DNA from: Rhizobium sp. J15
GTDB lineage: Bacteria > Pseudomonadota > Alphaproteobacteria > Rhizobiales > Rhizobiaceae
Assembly (NCBI RefSeq): GCF_002531825.1
Contig: NZ_NWSX01000013.1
Span: forward strand, 89,139-153,138
Length of the DNA: 64,000 bases
Direction of reading: 5' to 3'
Shown here: positions 44,617 to 53,582 of the stretch, one piece after another
How positions within the stretch are numbered: position 1 is the stretch's first letter
Layout: each line of letters opens with the position of its first letter
Notes under the pieces: model-generated
What the model was told of the DNA's origin: nothing
The model's database searches: none
Seen by the model: the letters and a program-made list of their open reading frames with translations, nothing else
Made by a program: the position numbers and the translations under genes

Positions 44617-45573
44617 ATGAAAACAACAAGCACATTCAAACTCGTCACCGCAACCGCCGTCGCCGCCCTCTCCGTTGCGACCGCAGCCTTCGCCGCAGAC
44701 CCTGACAGCTGCTCCACCGTCCGCTTCTCGGATGTCGGCTGGACTGACATCACCGCCACCACCGCCACCGCATCCGTCGTCCTGAAGAGCATCGGCTATC
44801 AGACCGACGTCAAGGTTCTCTCGGTGCCGGTCACCTATACCTCGTTGAAGAACAAGGATATCGACATCTTCCTCGGCAACTGGATGCCGACACAGGAAAA
44901 GGACGTCCGCCCCTATATCGACGACAAGTCGGTCGAATCCTTCGGCCCCAACCTCGTCGGCGCCAAGTACACACTCGCCACCAACGCCAAGGGCGCGGAA
45001 CTCGGCATCAAGGACTTCAAGGACATCGCTGCCCACAAGGACGATCTCGACGGCAAGATCTATGGCATCGAGCCGGGCAATGACGGCAATCGCCTCGTCA
45101 TGGACCTGATCGAAAAGAACACCTTCGGCATGAAGGACATGGAAGTCGTCGAATCCTCCGAACAGGGCATGCTCGCCCAGGTCGCCCGTGCCGAGAAGGC
45201 GGGCAAGCCCGTCGTCTTCCTCGGCTGGGAACCCCATCCGATGAACACCAACTTCAAGCTGACCTACCTCACCGGCGGCGACGACGTCTTCGGACCTGAT
45301 TTCGGCGGTGCCAAGGTCTACACCAATGTCCGCGCCGGTTATCTCGACGAATGCCCGAATGTCGGCGCAATGCTGAAGAACCTGACGTTCTCCCTCGACA
45401 TGGAGAACCAGATCATGGGCAAAATCCTCGACGACGGCAAGGAGCCGGAAGCGGCGGCGACCGAATGGCTGAAGGCCAATCCCGCCGCGCTCGAGCCCTG
45501 GCTTGCTGGCGTCAAGTCCCGCGACGGCAATGGCGACGCGCTGGCGGCCGCCAAGGCCGGCCTCGGCCTTTGA
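44617..45573 (+). CDS. choX: Choline ABC transporter substrate-binding protein
   Basis: This 318-residue periplasmic binding protein has a signal peptide ending near TAAFAADP, and the ChoX-type start ADPDSCSTVRFSDVGWTDITATTA. The aromatic and acidic residues of the choline cage occur in FLGNWMPTQEKDVRPYI and LGWEPHPMNTNFKLTYLTGG. It delivers choline to the ChoWV permease. GGGAG before the ATG sits in a small AGACT/AGTCT hairpin. A strong stem-loop follows the gene before choW, typical of unequal expression of the binding protein and permease. Confidence 0.93.
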   Translation: MKTTSTFKLVTATAVAALSVATAAFAADPDSCSTVRFSDVGWTDITATTATASVVLKSIGYQTDVKVLSVPVTYTSLKNKDIDIFLGNWMPTQEKDVRPYIDDKSVESFGPNLVGAKYTLATNAKGAELGIKDFKDIAAHKDDLDGKIYGIEPGNDGNRLVMDLIEKNTFGMKDMEVVESSEQGMLAQVARAEKAGKPVVFLGWEPHPMNTNFKLTYLTGGDDVFGPDFGGAKVYTNVRAGYLDECPNVGAMLKNLTFSLDMENQIMGKILDDGKEPEAAATEWLKANPAALEPWLAGVKSRDGNGDALAAAKAGLGL

Positions 45574-45583
45574 TGATGTGAGT

Positions 45584-45601
45584 GGGGCGGCTTGCCGCCC
45601 C
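45584..45601 (+). terminator. Stem-loop between choX and choW
   Basis: GGGGCGGC and GCCGCCCC form a perfect 8-bp stem with a TT loop followed by GTTTCATTTT. It could be a partial terminator or a 3' stabiliser that keeps choX message in excess. Confidence 0.7.
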
Positions 45602-45648
45602 GTTTCATTTTGTCCGATTGTTGATTTTTTCTGGATAGGCGCGCCCCC

Positions 45649-46494
45649 TTGAATTGGATCACCGACTTTAAGATTCCCATCGGCTCATGGGCCAAAGCCT
45701 TCGTCGACTGGCTGACCTCGAACGGCGCATGGTTCTTCGACCAGCTCGCCTCGCTGCTCTCGCACGTCATCGACGGCCTGCTCTTCGTGTTGCAGACGCC
45801 CCATCCGCTGATCGTCATCGCCATCATCACGGCCATCGCCTTCTGGCTGCGCCGGTCGATCGCGGTCACGCTCTTCACCTGTCTTGGGCTGCTGCTCATC
45901 ATGAACCAGGGCTACTGGAAGGAGACGACGGAGACGCTTGCCCTCGTGCTCGCCTCCACCTTCGTCAGCATGGTGATCGGCATTCCGCTCGGCATCGCGG
46001 CGGCCCGCCGCGCCTGGATCTATGCCGCCATGCGCCCCGCGCTCGATCTGATGCAGACGATCCCCACATTCGTCTATCTGATCCCGGCGCTGATCCTCTT
46101 CGGTCTCGGCATGGTGCCGGGCCTTATCGCGACCGTCATCTTCGCGATCCCCGCCCCCATCCGGCTGACGCGCCTCGGCATCATCTCGACGCCGCCGTCG
46201 CTCGTCGAAGCGGCTGTCGCCTTCGGCGCTCGGCCGATGCAGGTGCTACGCAAGGTCGAGCTTCCCTTCGCCGCGCCGCAGATCATGGCGGGCCTCACCC
46301 AGACCATCATGCTGTCGCTGTCGATGGTGGTTATTGCGGCTCTCGTCGGCGCCGACGGTCTCGGCGTGCCTGTGGTGCGCGCACTGAACACCGTCAATGT
46401 CGCCAAGGGCTTCGAAGCTGGTCTCTGCATCGTCATCCTGGCGATCATTCTCGACCGCATGTTCCGCACGGCGGATGAAGGAGACGGCGCATGA
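45649..46494 (+). CDS. choW: Choline ABC transporter permease
   Basis: This 281-residue permease has about six membrane segments and the binding-protein-dependent transport signature near residues 184-205 (VEAAVAFGARPMQVLRKVELPF), including the EAA loop that contacts the ATPase. It appears to start at TTG (45649), with GATAGG some ten bases upstream; a later ATG would remove the conserved N-terminus. The stop overlaps choV by four bases. Confidence 0.9.
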   Translation: MNWITDFKIPIGSWAKAFVDWLTSNGAWFFDQLASLLSHVIDGLLFVLQTPHPLIVIAIITAIAFWLRRSIAVTLFTCLGLLLIMNQGYWKETTETLALVLASTFVSMVIGIPLGIAAARRAWIYAAMRPALDLMQTIPTFVYLIPALILFGLGMVPGLIATVIFAIPAPIRLTRLGIISTPPSLVEAAVAFGARPMQVLRKVELPFAAPQIMAGLTQTIMLSLSMVVIAALVGADGLGVPVVRALNTVNVAKGFEAGLCIVILAIILDRMFRTADEGDGA

Positions 46495-47543
46495 CCGCGG
46501 TAAGCTTCAAGGATGTCAGCATCATCTTCGGCGACCGGCCGGAAACGGCCCTCGCCATGGCCGACCAGGGCAAAACGCGCGACGAGATCGGCGCCGCAAC
46601 CGGCCTCGTGCTCGGTGTCGCCAACGCCTCGCTGACCATCGAGGAAGGCGAGATCCTCGTGCTGATGGGCCTCTCCGGCTCCGGCAAGTCGACTCTGCTG
46701 CGCGCGGTCAACGGGCTTGCTCCCGTGGTGCGCGGCGATGTTTCGGTCTCGACGTCGACTGGCCCCGTCAACCCCTACAAATGCAATGCCAAAACGCTGC
46801 GCGGCCTGCGCACCCACACCGTCTCCATGGTGTTCCAGCAGTTCGCGCTCCTGCCCTGGCGCACCGTCGCCGAGAATGTCGGCTTCGGTCTCGAACTCGC
46901 CGGCATGCCGGAGGCCGAACGCAAGCAGCGCGTCGGCGAGCAGCTCGAACTCGTCAACCTGACGAAATGGGCGGACCGCAAGGTCAACGAACTATCGGGC
47001 GGCATGCAGCAGCGTGTCGGCCTCGCCCGTGCCTTTGCCACCGGCGCACCGATCCTGCTGATGGACGAACCGTTCTCGGCGCTCGACCCGTTGATCCGCA
47101 CCCGCCTGCAGGACGAATTGCTGGAGTTCCAGCGGCGGCTGAAGAAGACCATTCTCTTCGTCAGCCACGATCTCGACGAGGCCTTCCGCATCGGCAACCG
47201 TATCGCCATCATGGAGGGCGGCCGCATCATTCAGTGCGGAACGCCGCATGACATCGTCAAGAATCCCGCCGACCAGTATGTCGCCGATTTCGTGCAGAAC
47301 CTCAATCCGATCAACATGCTGACCGCCGCCGACGTCATGCAGCCCGGCCTCGGCCAGACGGCCGCCGGCATGAGCGTCAGCGCCACGGCCCGCGCTGCGA
47401 CCCCGCTCGTCGATATCCTCGACGTGCTCGCCCGCCAGCCGGGCAGCATCGGCATCGTGGAAAACGGCACGGTTATCGGCACCATCACGGCCCAGGATAT
47501 CGTCGCCGGCCTCACCCGCCATCGCCGCAAGGAGGACGCTTGA
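46491..47543 (+). CDS. choV: Choline ABC transporter ATP-binding protein
   Basis: This 350-residue ATPase has Walker A GLSGSGKST near residues 60-68, the Q-loop FQQFALLPW, signature LSGGMQQR near 165 and Walker B ILLMDEPFSALD. The N-terminus contains the ETALAMADQGKTRDEI insertion typical of the ChoV/OpuAA-like group, and the C-terminus a single CBS-like region. It powers choline uptake with ChoXW. The ATG overlaps the choW stop. Confidence 0.92.
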   Translation: MTAVSFKDVSIIFGDRPETALAMADQGKTRDEIGAATGLVLGVANASLTIEEGEILVLMGLSGSGKSTLLRAVNGLAPVVRGDVSVSTSTGPVNPYKCNAKTLRGLRTHTVSMVFQQFALLPWRTVAENVGFGLELAGMPEAERKQRVGEQLELVNLTKWADRKVNELSGGMQQRVGLARAFATGAPILLMDEPFSALDPLIRTRLQDELLEFQRRLKKTILFVSHDLDEAFRIGNRIAIMEGGRIIQCGTPHDIVKNPADQYVADFVQNLNPINMLTAADVMQPGLGQTAAGMSVSATARAATPLVDILDVLARQPGSIGIVENGTVIGTITAQDIVAGLTRHRRKEDA

Positions 47544-47574
47544 TGTTTTCAATCCGCTTTGCCACAAAGCGGAT

Positions 47575-48324
47575 ATGAAAGATCAGCCCTCGCCCATACG
47601 CGAAACCGATGAGGAGGCGCGCAAGCTCGCCCGTGTGCTGCTGCGCTCCGCCCGCTATGCTGCGATTGCCGTTCTCGACCCCGAGACCGGCTTTCCCTTC
47701 GCCAGCCGCGTCCTCCTCGCCACCGATATCGACGGCACGCCGGTCATTCTCGTTTCCCGGCTGTCGGCCCACACGAAGGCGCTCGCGAGCGACCCGCGCG
47801 CATCGCTGCTCACCGGCGAACCGGGCAAGGGCGATCCGCTTGCTTACGCCCGCCTGACGACCCAATGCCTGGCAGAGCCCGTCGAGAGCGGCAGCGCGAT
47901 CCACGAGCGCATCCGCACGCGTTTCCTCGACCGCCATGCCAAGGCAAAACTCTATATCGATTTCCCGGATTTTCTCTTCTTCCGTCTCAAACCGGAACGG
48001 GCCAGCCTCAATGGCGGCTTCGGCCGCGCCTACCTGCTGGAGGGGCGCGATCTCGTCATCCAGTCGCCGGCGAATGAAGAGGTTGCCGCCAAAGCTGATG
48101 AAACAGTGCAAGATTTAATAGGGCGACACCCCGATATAGCCGAAACGCTTGCAACACGGTTGAAGGCCCCAGAATCGGGCTCCTGGCGCATTTGCGGTAT
48201 CGATCCCGCAGGCTTCGATATGATTTCGGGTGATTTTTTGCTGCGATACGAATTCGAAACCCTGGCTGCGGATTCCGATCACATTTGTTCAAACATATCT
48301 AAAATAGCATACTCGATACCTTAA
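47575..48324 (+). CDS. HugZ-type haem-utilisation / pyridoxamine-phosphate-oxidase-fold protein
   Basis: This 249-residue protein has the split-barrel flavin-fold N-terminus with ARYAAIAVLDPETGFPFASRVLLATDIDGTPVILVSRLSAHTKALASDPRASLLTGEPGKGDPLAYARLT and a C-terminal domain with GIDPAGFDMISG (DUF2470-like). Proteins of this type include HugZ haem oxygenases. It starts 31 bases after choV, possibly co-transcribed, but a haem role there is unexpected. Haem degradation is inferred from family only; no catalytic assay residues are diagnostic. Confidence 0.82.
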   Translation: MKDQPSPIRETDEEARKLARVLLRSARYAAIAVLDPETGFPFASRVLLATDIDGTPVILVSRLSAHTKALASDPRASLLTGEPGKGDPLAYARLTTQCLAEPVESGSAIHERIRTRFLDRHAKAKLYIDFPDFLFFRLKPERASLNGGFGRAYLLEGRDLVIQSPANEEVAAKADETVQDLIGRHPDIAETLATRLKAPESGSWRICGIDPAGFDMISGDFLLRYEFETLAADSDHICSNISKIAYSIP

Positions 48325-48325
48325 A

Positions 48326-48341
48326 TTTAGGTATATACAAT
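48326..48341. promoter_or_regulatory. NolR-type site upstream of the NolR-like gene
   Basis: TTTAG, nine bases, AT fits the (A/T)TTAG-N9-A(T/A) NolR consensus as I remember it. It overlaps an ATACCT/AGGTAT dyad (48316-48334) at the end of the previous gene, about 100 bases before the ATG at 48443. Autoregulation is inferred. Confidence 0.45.
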
Positions 48342-48442
48342 CTTCGAGCCTAATTGCTAGTTTTCGCCGCCTAGTCGGTATTCTGTCTGGGTGGCCTGTG
48401 CCAACACGGATGACGTACGTTTCGCATTAGGAAGATAACAAT

Positions 48443-48760
48443 ATGGAAACCTCTGATTTGGCCGACCACACGAATGTGGCGGCAGCTTTATTGTCGGCCA
48501 TGGCCAACCCGAAGCGATTGCTGATCCTGTGCAGCCTGGTGAAAGGCGAAGTAGCCGTTGGCGTGCTCGCAACGCAGGTCGGCCTCAGCCAGTCGGCACT
48601 CTCCCAGCACCTTTCGAAACTGCGCGCGCAGAAGCTGGTCAAGACCCGCCGCGACGCACAGACCATCTATTATTCCAGCACCTCCGAGCCCGTTATGAAA
48701 ATCCTGGCGACGCTCGAAGACATCTACCTCGTTCAGAGCAGGAATAGATCCGCAGCCTGA
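48443..48760 (+). CDS. ArsR/SmtB-family regulator, NolR-like
   Basis: This 105-residue winged-helix regulator has the ArsR HTH in VGLSQSALSQHLSKLRAQKLVKTRRDAQTIYYSS (about residues 46-80). The sequence SAMANPKRLLIL through TIYYSS closely resembles rhizobial NolR, a repressor of nodulation genes and of its own gene. The metal-binding Cys-x-Cys of metal-sensing ArsR members is absent. I call it NolR-like rather than nolR itself because length and termini differ from NolR as I remember it. A possible NolR site lies upstream. Confidence 0.85.
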   Translation: METSDLADHTNVAAALLSAMANPKRLLILCSLVKGEVAVGVLATQVGLSQSALSQHLSKLRAQKLVKTRRDAQTIYYSSTSEPVMKILATLEDIYLVQSRNRSAA

Positions 48761-48852
48761 TGATAGCGCTGACATGAGTGTCGGCCGATATCGTGTCCGT
48801 AAGGGATGTTCCCGGAGGCGCGGCAACGATATTTCAGCACCAGAACCTTAAC

Positions 48853-48895
48853 GGCACGACCGGCAGATCTCGCGATCTGCCGGTCGTGCCTTTTT
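48853..48895 (+). terminator. Strong rho-independent terminator with 17-bp perfect stem
   Basis: GGCACGACCGGCAGATC and its exact complement form a 17-bp stem around a TCGC loop, followed by five Ts. It lies 93 bases after the NolR-like gene. Confidence 0.9.
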
Positions 48896-48934
48896 CAGCG
48901 CCTGTCATCCCGAGATCAGCGGTCTCTTTTCTCG

Positions 48935-49040
48935 CTAAAGCGTGTCGCGCAAAAGTGTGCGCGGTTTTGCGATAACGACACGCGTAAAAACAAAGACCTA
49001 AAGCACAGGAGCGAATCTGAAAGATCGCGACGTGCTTTAG
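48935..49040. repeat. RIME-like palindromic intergenic repeat, copy B
   Basis: This is a 106-bp near-duplicate of 4678-4782, in the same orientation, with one substitution and one additional base. Both end in GACGTGCTTTAG. Confidence 0.85.
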
Positions 49041-49195
49041 GGATGGATGACAGGGCTCATCTCCGACTGCCGGTCGCCGGGCAGCTTTCGGGACTTTTCC
49101 CGTTGACGCGTGGGGAAGCCTTGATAATTTGACCGGGCAGTAAAAATATGGGCGTAAAGCCCCGGGAACGGGCCGCCAGCGGCCAGGAGAACAGC

Positions 49196-50521
49196 ATGTC
49201 CAATCGCCTCAACGCACCCAACGATCTTCGCGCCTTCTGGATGCCGTTTACGGCAAATCGCCAGTTCAAGAAGGAGCCGCGTTTGTTCGTCGGCGCCAAG
49301 GACATGTATTACACCACCCATGACGGCCGTCAGGTGCTGGACGGCACGGCGGGCCTCTGGTGCGTCAATGCCGGCCACTGCCGCCCGAAGATCACCGAGG
49401 CGATCCGCGAGCAGGCCGGCGAGCTCGATTACGCACCGGCCTTCCAGCTCGGCCATCCCAAGGCCTTCGAACTGGCGAACCGCCTGGTCGATATCGCCCC
49501 GGAAGGTCTGAACCACGTTCTCTACACCAATTCCGGCTCCGAATCCGTCGAGACCGCGCTCAAGGTGGCGCTCGCCTATCACCGCGTGAAGGGCAATGGT
49601 TCGCGCTTCCGCCTGATCGGCCGCGAGCGCGGCTATCACGGCGTCAATTTCGGCGGCATCTCCGTCGGCGGCATCGTCACCAACCGCAAGATGTTCGGCA
49701 CGCTTCTGACCGGCGTCGATCACATGCCGCACACCCACCAGCCCGGCAAGAACAACTTCACCCGCGGCGAGCCCGAGCATGGCGGCGATATCGCCACCGA
49801 ACTGGAGCGGATCGTCACGCTGCATGACGCCTCCACCGTCGCCGCCGTGATCGTCGAGCCGGTGGCCGGCTCCACCGGCGTTTTGATCCCGCCGAAGGGC
49901 TACCTGCAGAAGCTGCGGGAGATCTGCACCAAGCACGGCATCCTGCTGATCTTCGACGAGGTCATCACCGGCTTCGGCCGTCTCGGCGCCCCCTTCGCCG
50001 CGCAATATTACGACGTCAAGCCCGACATGATCACCGCCGCCAAGGGACTGACCAACGGCGTCATCCCGATGGGCGCCGTCTTCGTCACCTCCGAGATCCA
50101 TGACGCCTTCATGAACGGCCCGGAGCACATGATCGAGTTCTTCCACGGCTATACCTATTCCGGCAACCCGATCGCGTCTGCCGCCGCCCTCGCCACGCTC
50201 GACACCTATAAGGAAGAAGGCCTGCTCACCCGCGCCGCCGAGCTCTCCGACTACTGGGCCGACGCGCTGCATTCGCTCAAGGACTGCCCCAACGTCATCG
50301 ATATCAGGAACACCGGCCTGATCGGCGCGATCGAACTCGACCCGATCGCCGGCGAGCCGACCAAGCGCGCCTTCACCGCTTTCCTGAAGGCCTACGAAAG
50401 CGGCCTCCTGATCCGCACCACCGGCGATATCATCGCGCTTTCCCCGCCGCTGATCATCGAGAAGCAGCATATCGACGAGCTTTTCGGCAAGCTCAGGACC
50501 ATCCTGCAGAACAACATCTGA
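49196..50521 (+). CDS. Class III aminotransferase (omega-amino acid:pyruvate type)
   Basis: This 441-residue PLP enzyme has the class III motif LIFDEVITGFGRLG and the PLP Lys in ITAAKGLTNGVIPMGAV near residue 286. YTNSGSESVETALKVALAYH forms the phosphate cup. It begins LNAPNDLRAFWMPFTANRQFKKEPRL, the pattern of omega-amino acid (beta-alanine)-pyruvate transaminases. The true donor is not certain. GGAG before the ATG at 49196 supports this start over an upstream in-frame one. Confidence 0.87.
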   Translation: MSNRLNAPNDLRAFWMPFTANRQFKKEPRLFVGAKDMYYTTHDGRQVLDGTAGLWCVNAGHCRPKITEAIREQAGELDYAPAFQLGHPKAFELANRLVDIAPEGLNHVLYTNSGSESVETALKVALAYHRVKGNGSRFRLIGRERGYHGVNFGGISVGGIVTNRKMFGTLLTGVDHMPHTHQPGKNNFTRGEPEHGGDIATELERIVTLHDASTVAAVIVEPVAGSTGVLIPPKGYLQKLREICTKHGILLIFDEVITGFGRLGAPFAAQYYDVKPDMITAAKGLTNGVIPMGAVFVTSEIHDAFMNGPEHMIEFFHGYTYSGNPIASAAALATLDTYKEEGLLTRAAELSDYWADALHSLKDCPNVIDIRNTGLIGAIELDPIAGEPTKRAFTAFLKAYESGLLIRTTGDIIALSPPLIIEKQHIDELFGKLRTILQNNI

Positions 50522-50550
50522 AGCATCGTCCAACGGCTTCCGGCACCATG

Positions 50551-50586
50551 GCCCGCGGCGGACGAGATCCCCGCGGGCTTTTGTTT
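50551..50586 (+). terminator. Terminator of the aminotransferase gene
   Basis: GCCCGCGG and CCGCGGGC form an 8-bp stem followed by TTTTGTTT. Confidence 0.75.
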
Positions 50587-50602
50587 CCGAAACCGGGAAA
50601 CC

Positions 50603-51517
50603 TCAGCTCACGGCGGCGACGGAAAGGCACAGAGCGAATTTTTTCAGCAGCCGGCGGTCGAAATGGCCTTCATTGCCGAGCATCCATTTCAGCGCATCGT
50701 TCGCGCTCCACCGCGCCTTGTAAGGCCGCACGGAGGTCAGGGCGTCATAGACGTCGCAGATCGTCGCAATGCGGGTGTGAAGGCTCACCTTGCTGCCGGG
50801 CAGCCTGCGCGGATAGCCCTTGCCGTCCATGCGCTCGTGGTGATTGAGGCAGACGTCGAGAACGATCTCCGACATGCCCTCCTGCCGCGACAGGAATGCG
50901 TGCCCCTTCTCCGGATGCCCCCGGATCAGCGTGATCTCATCCTCCTCCAGCCGCCCTTCCTTGTTGAGCACCTCAAGCGGAATTTCGAGCTTGCCGACAT
51001 CGTGCAGCAACCCGGCGGTGCCGAGCATCTGCACCGTCTCCTCGTCGAGAGCGAGATGGCGGCCGAAAAGGATCATCAGCGCGCTCACCGAGATGGAATG
51101 CAGAAAGGTCACCTCGTCCTTTGATTTCAGGCGCGTGACGCTCAAGAAAACCGAAGGATTCTCTTCCATCGACCTGGAGACGGAGGAAATCACCGGCGCC
51201 ACATGATCGGCGCTGATCCCCTCGCCATTCCGCAGCTTCCCGAAAACCTCTTCCAGTATCTGCACGGATTTATGGACCGTCTCGAGCGCGGCCTTGATGT
51301 CGATCTCGGTGTCACGCCCCGGCAGGCCGTCGGTATCGACACCCTTGCTGGTGTTGATGACCACACTGGCGGTGCCGCATTTGCGAATTTTTGCCGCATC
51401 GGTCTCGCGTCGCAGGGAAAATCTGCGCCGGGACAAGAGAGGGTCCTGCCACAGGCCCTCGATGGCTTCCACAAACATTCCGATGCGCACCTGGCTGGCG
51501 TCGATACGCTTGAGCAT
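50603..51517 (-). CDS. HD-GYP domain protein with DUF3391-type N-terminus
   Basis: This 304-residue protein has a DUF3391-like start (MLKRIDASQVRIGMFVEAIEGLWQDPLL) and an HD-GYP domain with LLHDVGKLEIP, HPEKGHAFL and LNHHERMDGKGYPRRLPG. All metal and GYP residues are visible, so it is a likely cyclic-di-GMP phosphodiesterase. It is soluble. It is convergent with the aminotransferase gene, the two being separated by the terminator at 50551-50586. Confidence 0.9.
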   Translation of the reverse strand: MLKRIDASQVRIGMFVEAIEGLWQDPLLSRRRFSLRRETDAAKIRKCGTASVVINTSKGVDTDGLPGRDTEIDIKAALETVHKSVQILEEVFGKLRNGEGISADHVAPVISSVSRSMEENPSVFLSVTRLKSKDEVTFLHSISVSALMILFGRHLALDEETVQMLGTAGLLHDVGKLEIPLEVLNKEGRLEEDEITLIRGHPEKGHAFLSRQEGMSEIVLDVCLNHHERMDGKGYPRRLPGSKVSLHTRIATICDVYDALTSVRPYKARWSANDALKWMLGNEGHFDRRLLKKFALCLSVAAVS

Positions 51518-51981
51518 CCAGATCTCTATTCCCGATATGTCTATGCGATTTTCTGTAAGGTTCTCTTTTTCATTGCTGCGGCATTTGACTATCGCGCGAT
51601 ACTACGGCCGCCGGCCAAATTAACGGTTAATGGGAAAGATAAAGACAGCGGCATGCGCTCGGCCTTCCGCCCTGACGAGGGCACTCGCCAGAGCCGCCTC
51701 ATCTGAAAAAATGGCGAGATCCCGAAGAAAAATGGCCCTCGGCTGCGATTTTCGGACCAGATCGGCCGGATTTTCCTTCTATTTTGTTATGAACTTGCGC
51801 AATCGTACCAAAATTTCTAGAAATCTTGCCATGAGCCTTCCCGAGTCAAACATGGCCGGCAGGTTCGCTGATCGCACCGCTATCGATCGTCCTTGGCACG
51901 GCCCTGAAGGCCGTTGAATGATCGAAAAGGCCGGCGCGGCACATCATCGTGGGTCCACGACCCCATCCAAGGAGACAGACA
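51518..51981. other. Intergenic region between HD-GYP and livK-type genes
   Basis: This 464-base region contains promoters for two divergent genes. A short frame at 51630-51917 has no supporting start signal, and its composition is not gene-like. I see no repeat or RNA gene. An A/T-rich stretch at 51770-51835 is a candidate for promoters. Confidence 0.5.
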
Positions 51982-53085
51982 ATGACCCTCAAGACATTGA
52001 CGGCGACCCTCGTCGCGTCGCTTGCCTTTGCGCCGCTCGCCCATGCCGATATTACCATCGGCCTGATCGCGCCGCTGACCGGCCCCGTCGCCGCCTATGG
52101 CGACCAGGTGAAGAACGGCGCTCAGACCGCCGTCGACGAGATCAACAAGAAGGGCGGCATTCTCGGCGAGAAAGTCGTCCTCGAACTGGCCGACGATGCC
52201 GGCGAACCGAAGCAGGGCGTTTCCGCCGCCAACAAGGTTGTCGGCGACGGCATCCGCTTTGTCGTCGGCCCGGTAACATCGGGCGTTGCGATCCCGGTTT
52301 CGGACGTTCTGGCTGAGAACGGCGTGCTGATGGTCACCCCGACGGCCACCGCGCCCGACCTCACCAAGCGCGGCCTGACCAACGTGCTGCGCACCTGCGG
52401 CCGCGACGACCAGCAGGCCGAAGTCGCCGCCAAATACGTGCTGCAGAACTTCAAGGACAAGCGCATCGCCATCGTCAACGACAAGGGCGCTTACGGCAAG
52501 GGCCTCGCCGATGCCTTCAAGGCGACGCTGAATGCCGGCGGCGTCACCGAAGTCGTCAATGACGCGATCACGCCCGGCGACAAGGACTTCAGCGCGCTCA
52601 CCACCCGCATCAAGTCCGAAAAGGTCGATATCGTCTATTTCGGCGGCTATCACCCGGAAGGCGGCCTGCTCGCCCGCCAGCTGCATGACCTCGCCGCCAA
52701 CGCGATGATCATCGGCGGCGACGGCCTCTCCAACACCGAATTCTGGGCGATCGGCACCGATGCCGCAGCAGGCACGCTGTTCACCAACGCGTCCGACGCC
52801 ACCAAGAGCCCCGACTCCAAGACGGCTGCCGATGCGCTCGCCGCCAAGAACATTCCGGCCGAGGCCTTCACGCTGAACGCCTATGCCGCCGTCGAAGTGC
52901 TGAAGGCCGGCATCGAGAAGGCAGGCAGCGCCGAGGATGCGGAAGCCGTCGCAGCCGCGCTGAAGGGCGGCATGGAAATCCCGACCGCCATCGGCAAGCT
53001 CACCTACGGCGAAACCGGCGACCTGACCTCGCAGAGCTTCTCGCTCTACAAGTGGGAAGGCGGCAAGATCGTCGCAGCCGAGTAA
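51982..53085 (+). CDS. Branched-chain amino acid ABC transporter substrate-binding protein (LivK-type)
   Basis: This 367-residue type I periplasmic binding protein has a signal peptide ending near APLAHADI, followed by [23 protein letters not shown]. The Leu/Ile/Val-type pocket segments are [33 protein letters not shown] and [17 protein letters not shown]. The permease and ATPase genes of such a system are not in the window, so it is an orphan binding protein or shares them. AAGGAGA precedes the ATG. Confidence 0.92.
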   Translation: MTLKTLTATLVASLAFAPLAHADITIGLIAPLTGPVAAYGDQVKNGAQTAVDEINKKGGILGEKVVLELADDAGEPKQGVSAANKVVGDGIRFVVGPVTSGVAIPVSDVLAENGVLMVTPTATAPDLTKRGLTNVLRTCGRDDQQAEVAAKYVLQNFKDKRIAIVNDKGAYGKGLADAFKATLNAGGVTEVVNDAITPGDKDFSALTTRIKSEKVDIVYFGGYHPEGGLLARQLHDLAANAMIIGGDGLSNTEFWAIGTDAAAGTLFTNASDATKSPDSKTAADALAAKNIPAEAFTLNAYAAVEVLKAGIEKAGSAEDAEAVAAALKGGMEIPTAIGKLTYGETGDLTSQSFSLYKWEGGKIVAAE

Positions 53086-53110
53086 TCGACAGCGCAGGCA
53101 AAAGCAGGAT

Positions 53111-53140
53111 CGGGCGCCTCGCGGCGCCCGGTTGTATTTT
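53111..53140 (+). terminator. Terminator of the LivK-type gene
   Basis: CGGGCGCC and GGCGCCCG form an 8-bp stem with a TCGC loop followed by GTTGTATTTT. Confidence 0.75.
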
Positions 53141-53157
53141 GGGGGATGAAGTGCCCC

Positions 53158-53448
53158 TCAATCAAGCTGACTCTTATCCTTCCGCAGATAGCTCTCCACT
53201 GTAGGATGTTTGATAAGGACCATCGGCTGACGATAAGTCCAACTGGGTCTCGGGTCCGAGACACGCGCGTAGAAGCTGGAGATCAAGACGTGCTTCAGAT
53301 TTTCGTCCGAAGCGACACTTCCCGTCGACCTTTCAAGGATGACCTGGCTCACCTTCCCATGCTTGTCCGTCTTGAGTACCGCTGAATTGTTCACACATCC
53401 GCTCAACAACACGACAGCCGCACAGGCCGCCGAAATAATTGCTTTCAT
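53158..53448 (-). CDS. Small lipoprotein
   Basis: This 96-residue protein begins MKAIISAACAAVVLLSGCVNN, a signal sequence ending in an LSGC lipobox, so it should be lipidated at Cys18 or nearby. The rest is a small polar domain with several Ser, Lys and Asp residues. AAGG lies eight bases before the ATG at 53448; an in-frame start upstream adds a non-signal extension. I do not recognise its family. It is convergent with the LivK-type gene. Confidence 0.8.
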   Translation of the reverse strand: MKAIISAACAAVVLLSGCVNNSAVLKTDKHGKVSQVILERSTGSVASDENLKHVLISSFYARVSDPRPSWTYRQPMVLIKHPTVESYLRKDKSQLD

Positions 53449-53582
53449 ATCATGACCTTGAGTTGGAAATTGACATCTGTATTCTCGCTTCACTAGCACT
53501 GCTGCCGGAAGGATGAAAGCAGCCGGATATCTTCCGGCATTCAGTGGGTATCAATGGCAAAAATCAGTCGAAGAGGTAGATC

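Larger units (their letters stand above)
48761..49195. other. 435-base intergenic region with terminator and RIME-like repeat
   Basis: This region contains a very strong terminator at 48853-48895 and a repeat at 48935-49040. The 92 bases between the NolR-like stop and the terminator hold no credible ORF and could be a 3' untranslated region or an unannotated small RNA. I see no other feature. Confidence 0.55.

Noticed and set aside
48779..48855. Short open frame after the NolR-like gene
   Set aside because: It has about 25 codons, no ribosome-binding site and an Arg-rich content, so it is more likely part of an untranslated region.
51630..51917. 95-codon open frame between the HD-GYP and LivK-type genes
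   Set aside because: It has no Shine-Dalgarno, an erratic composition rich in Arg and Ser and no hydrophobic or family pattern.
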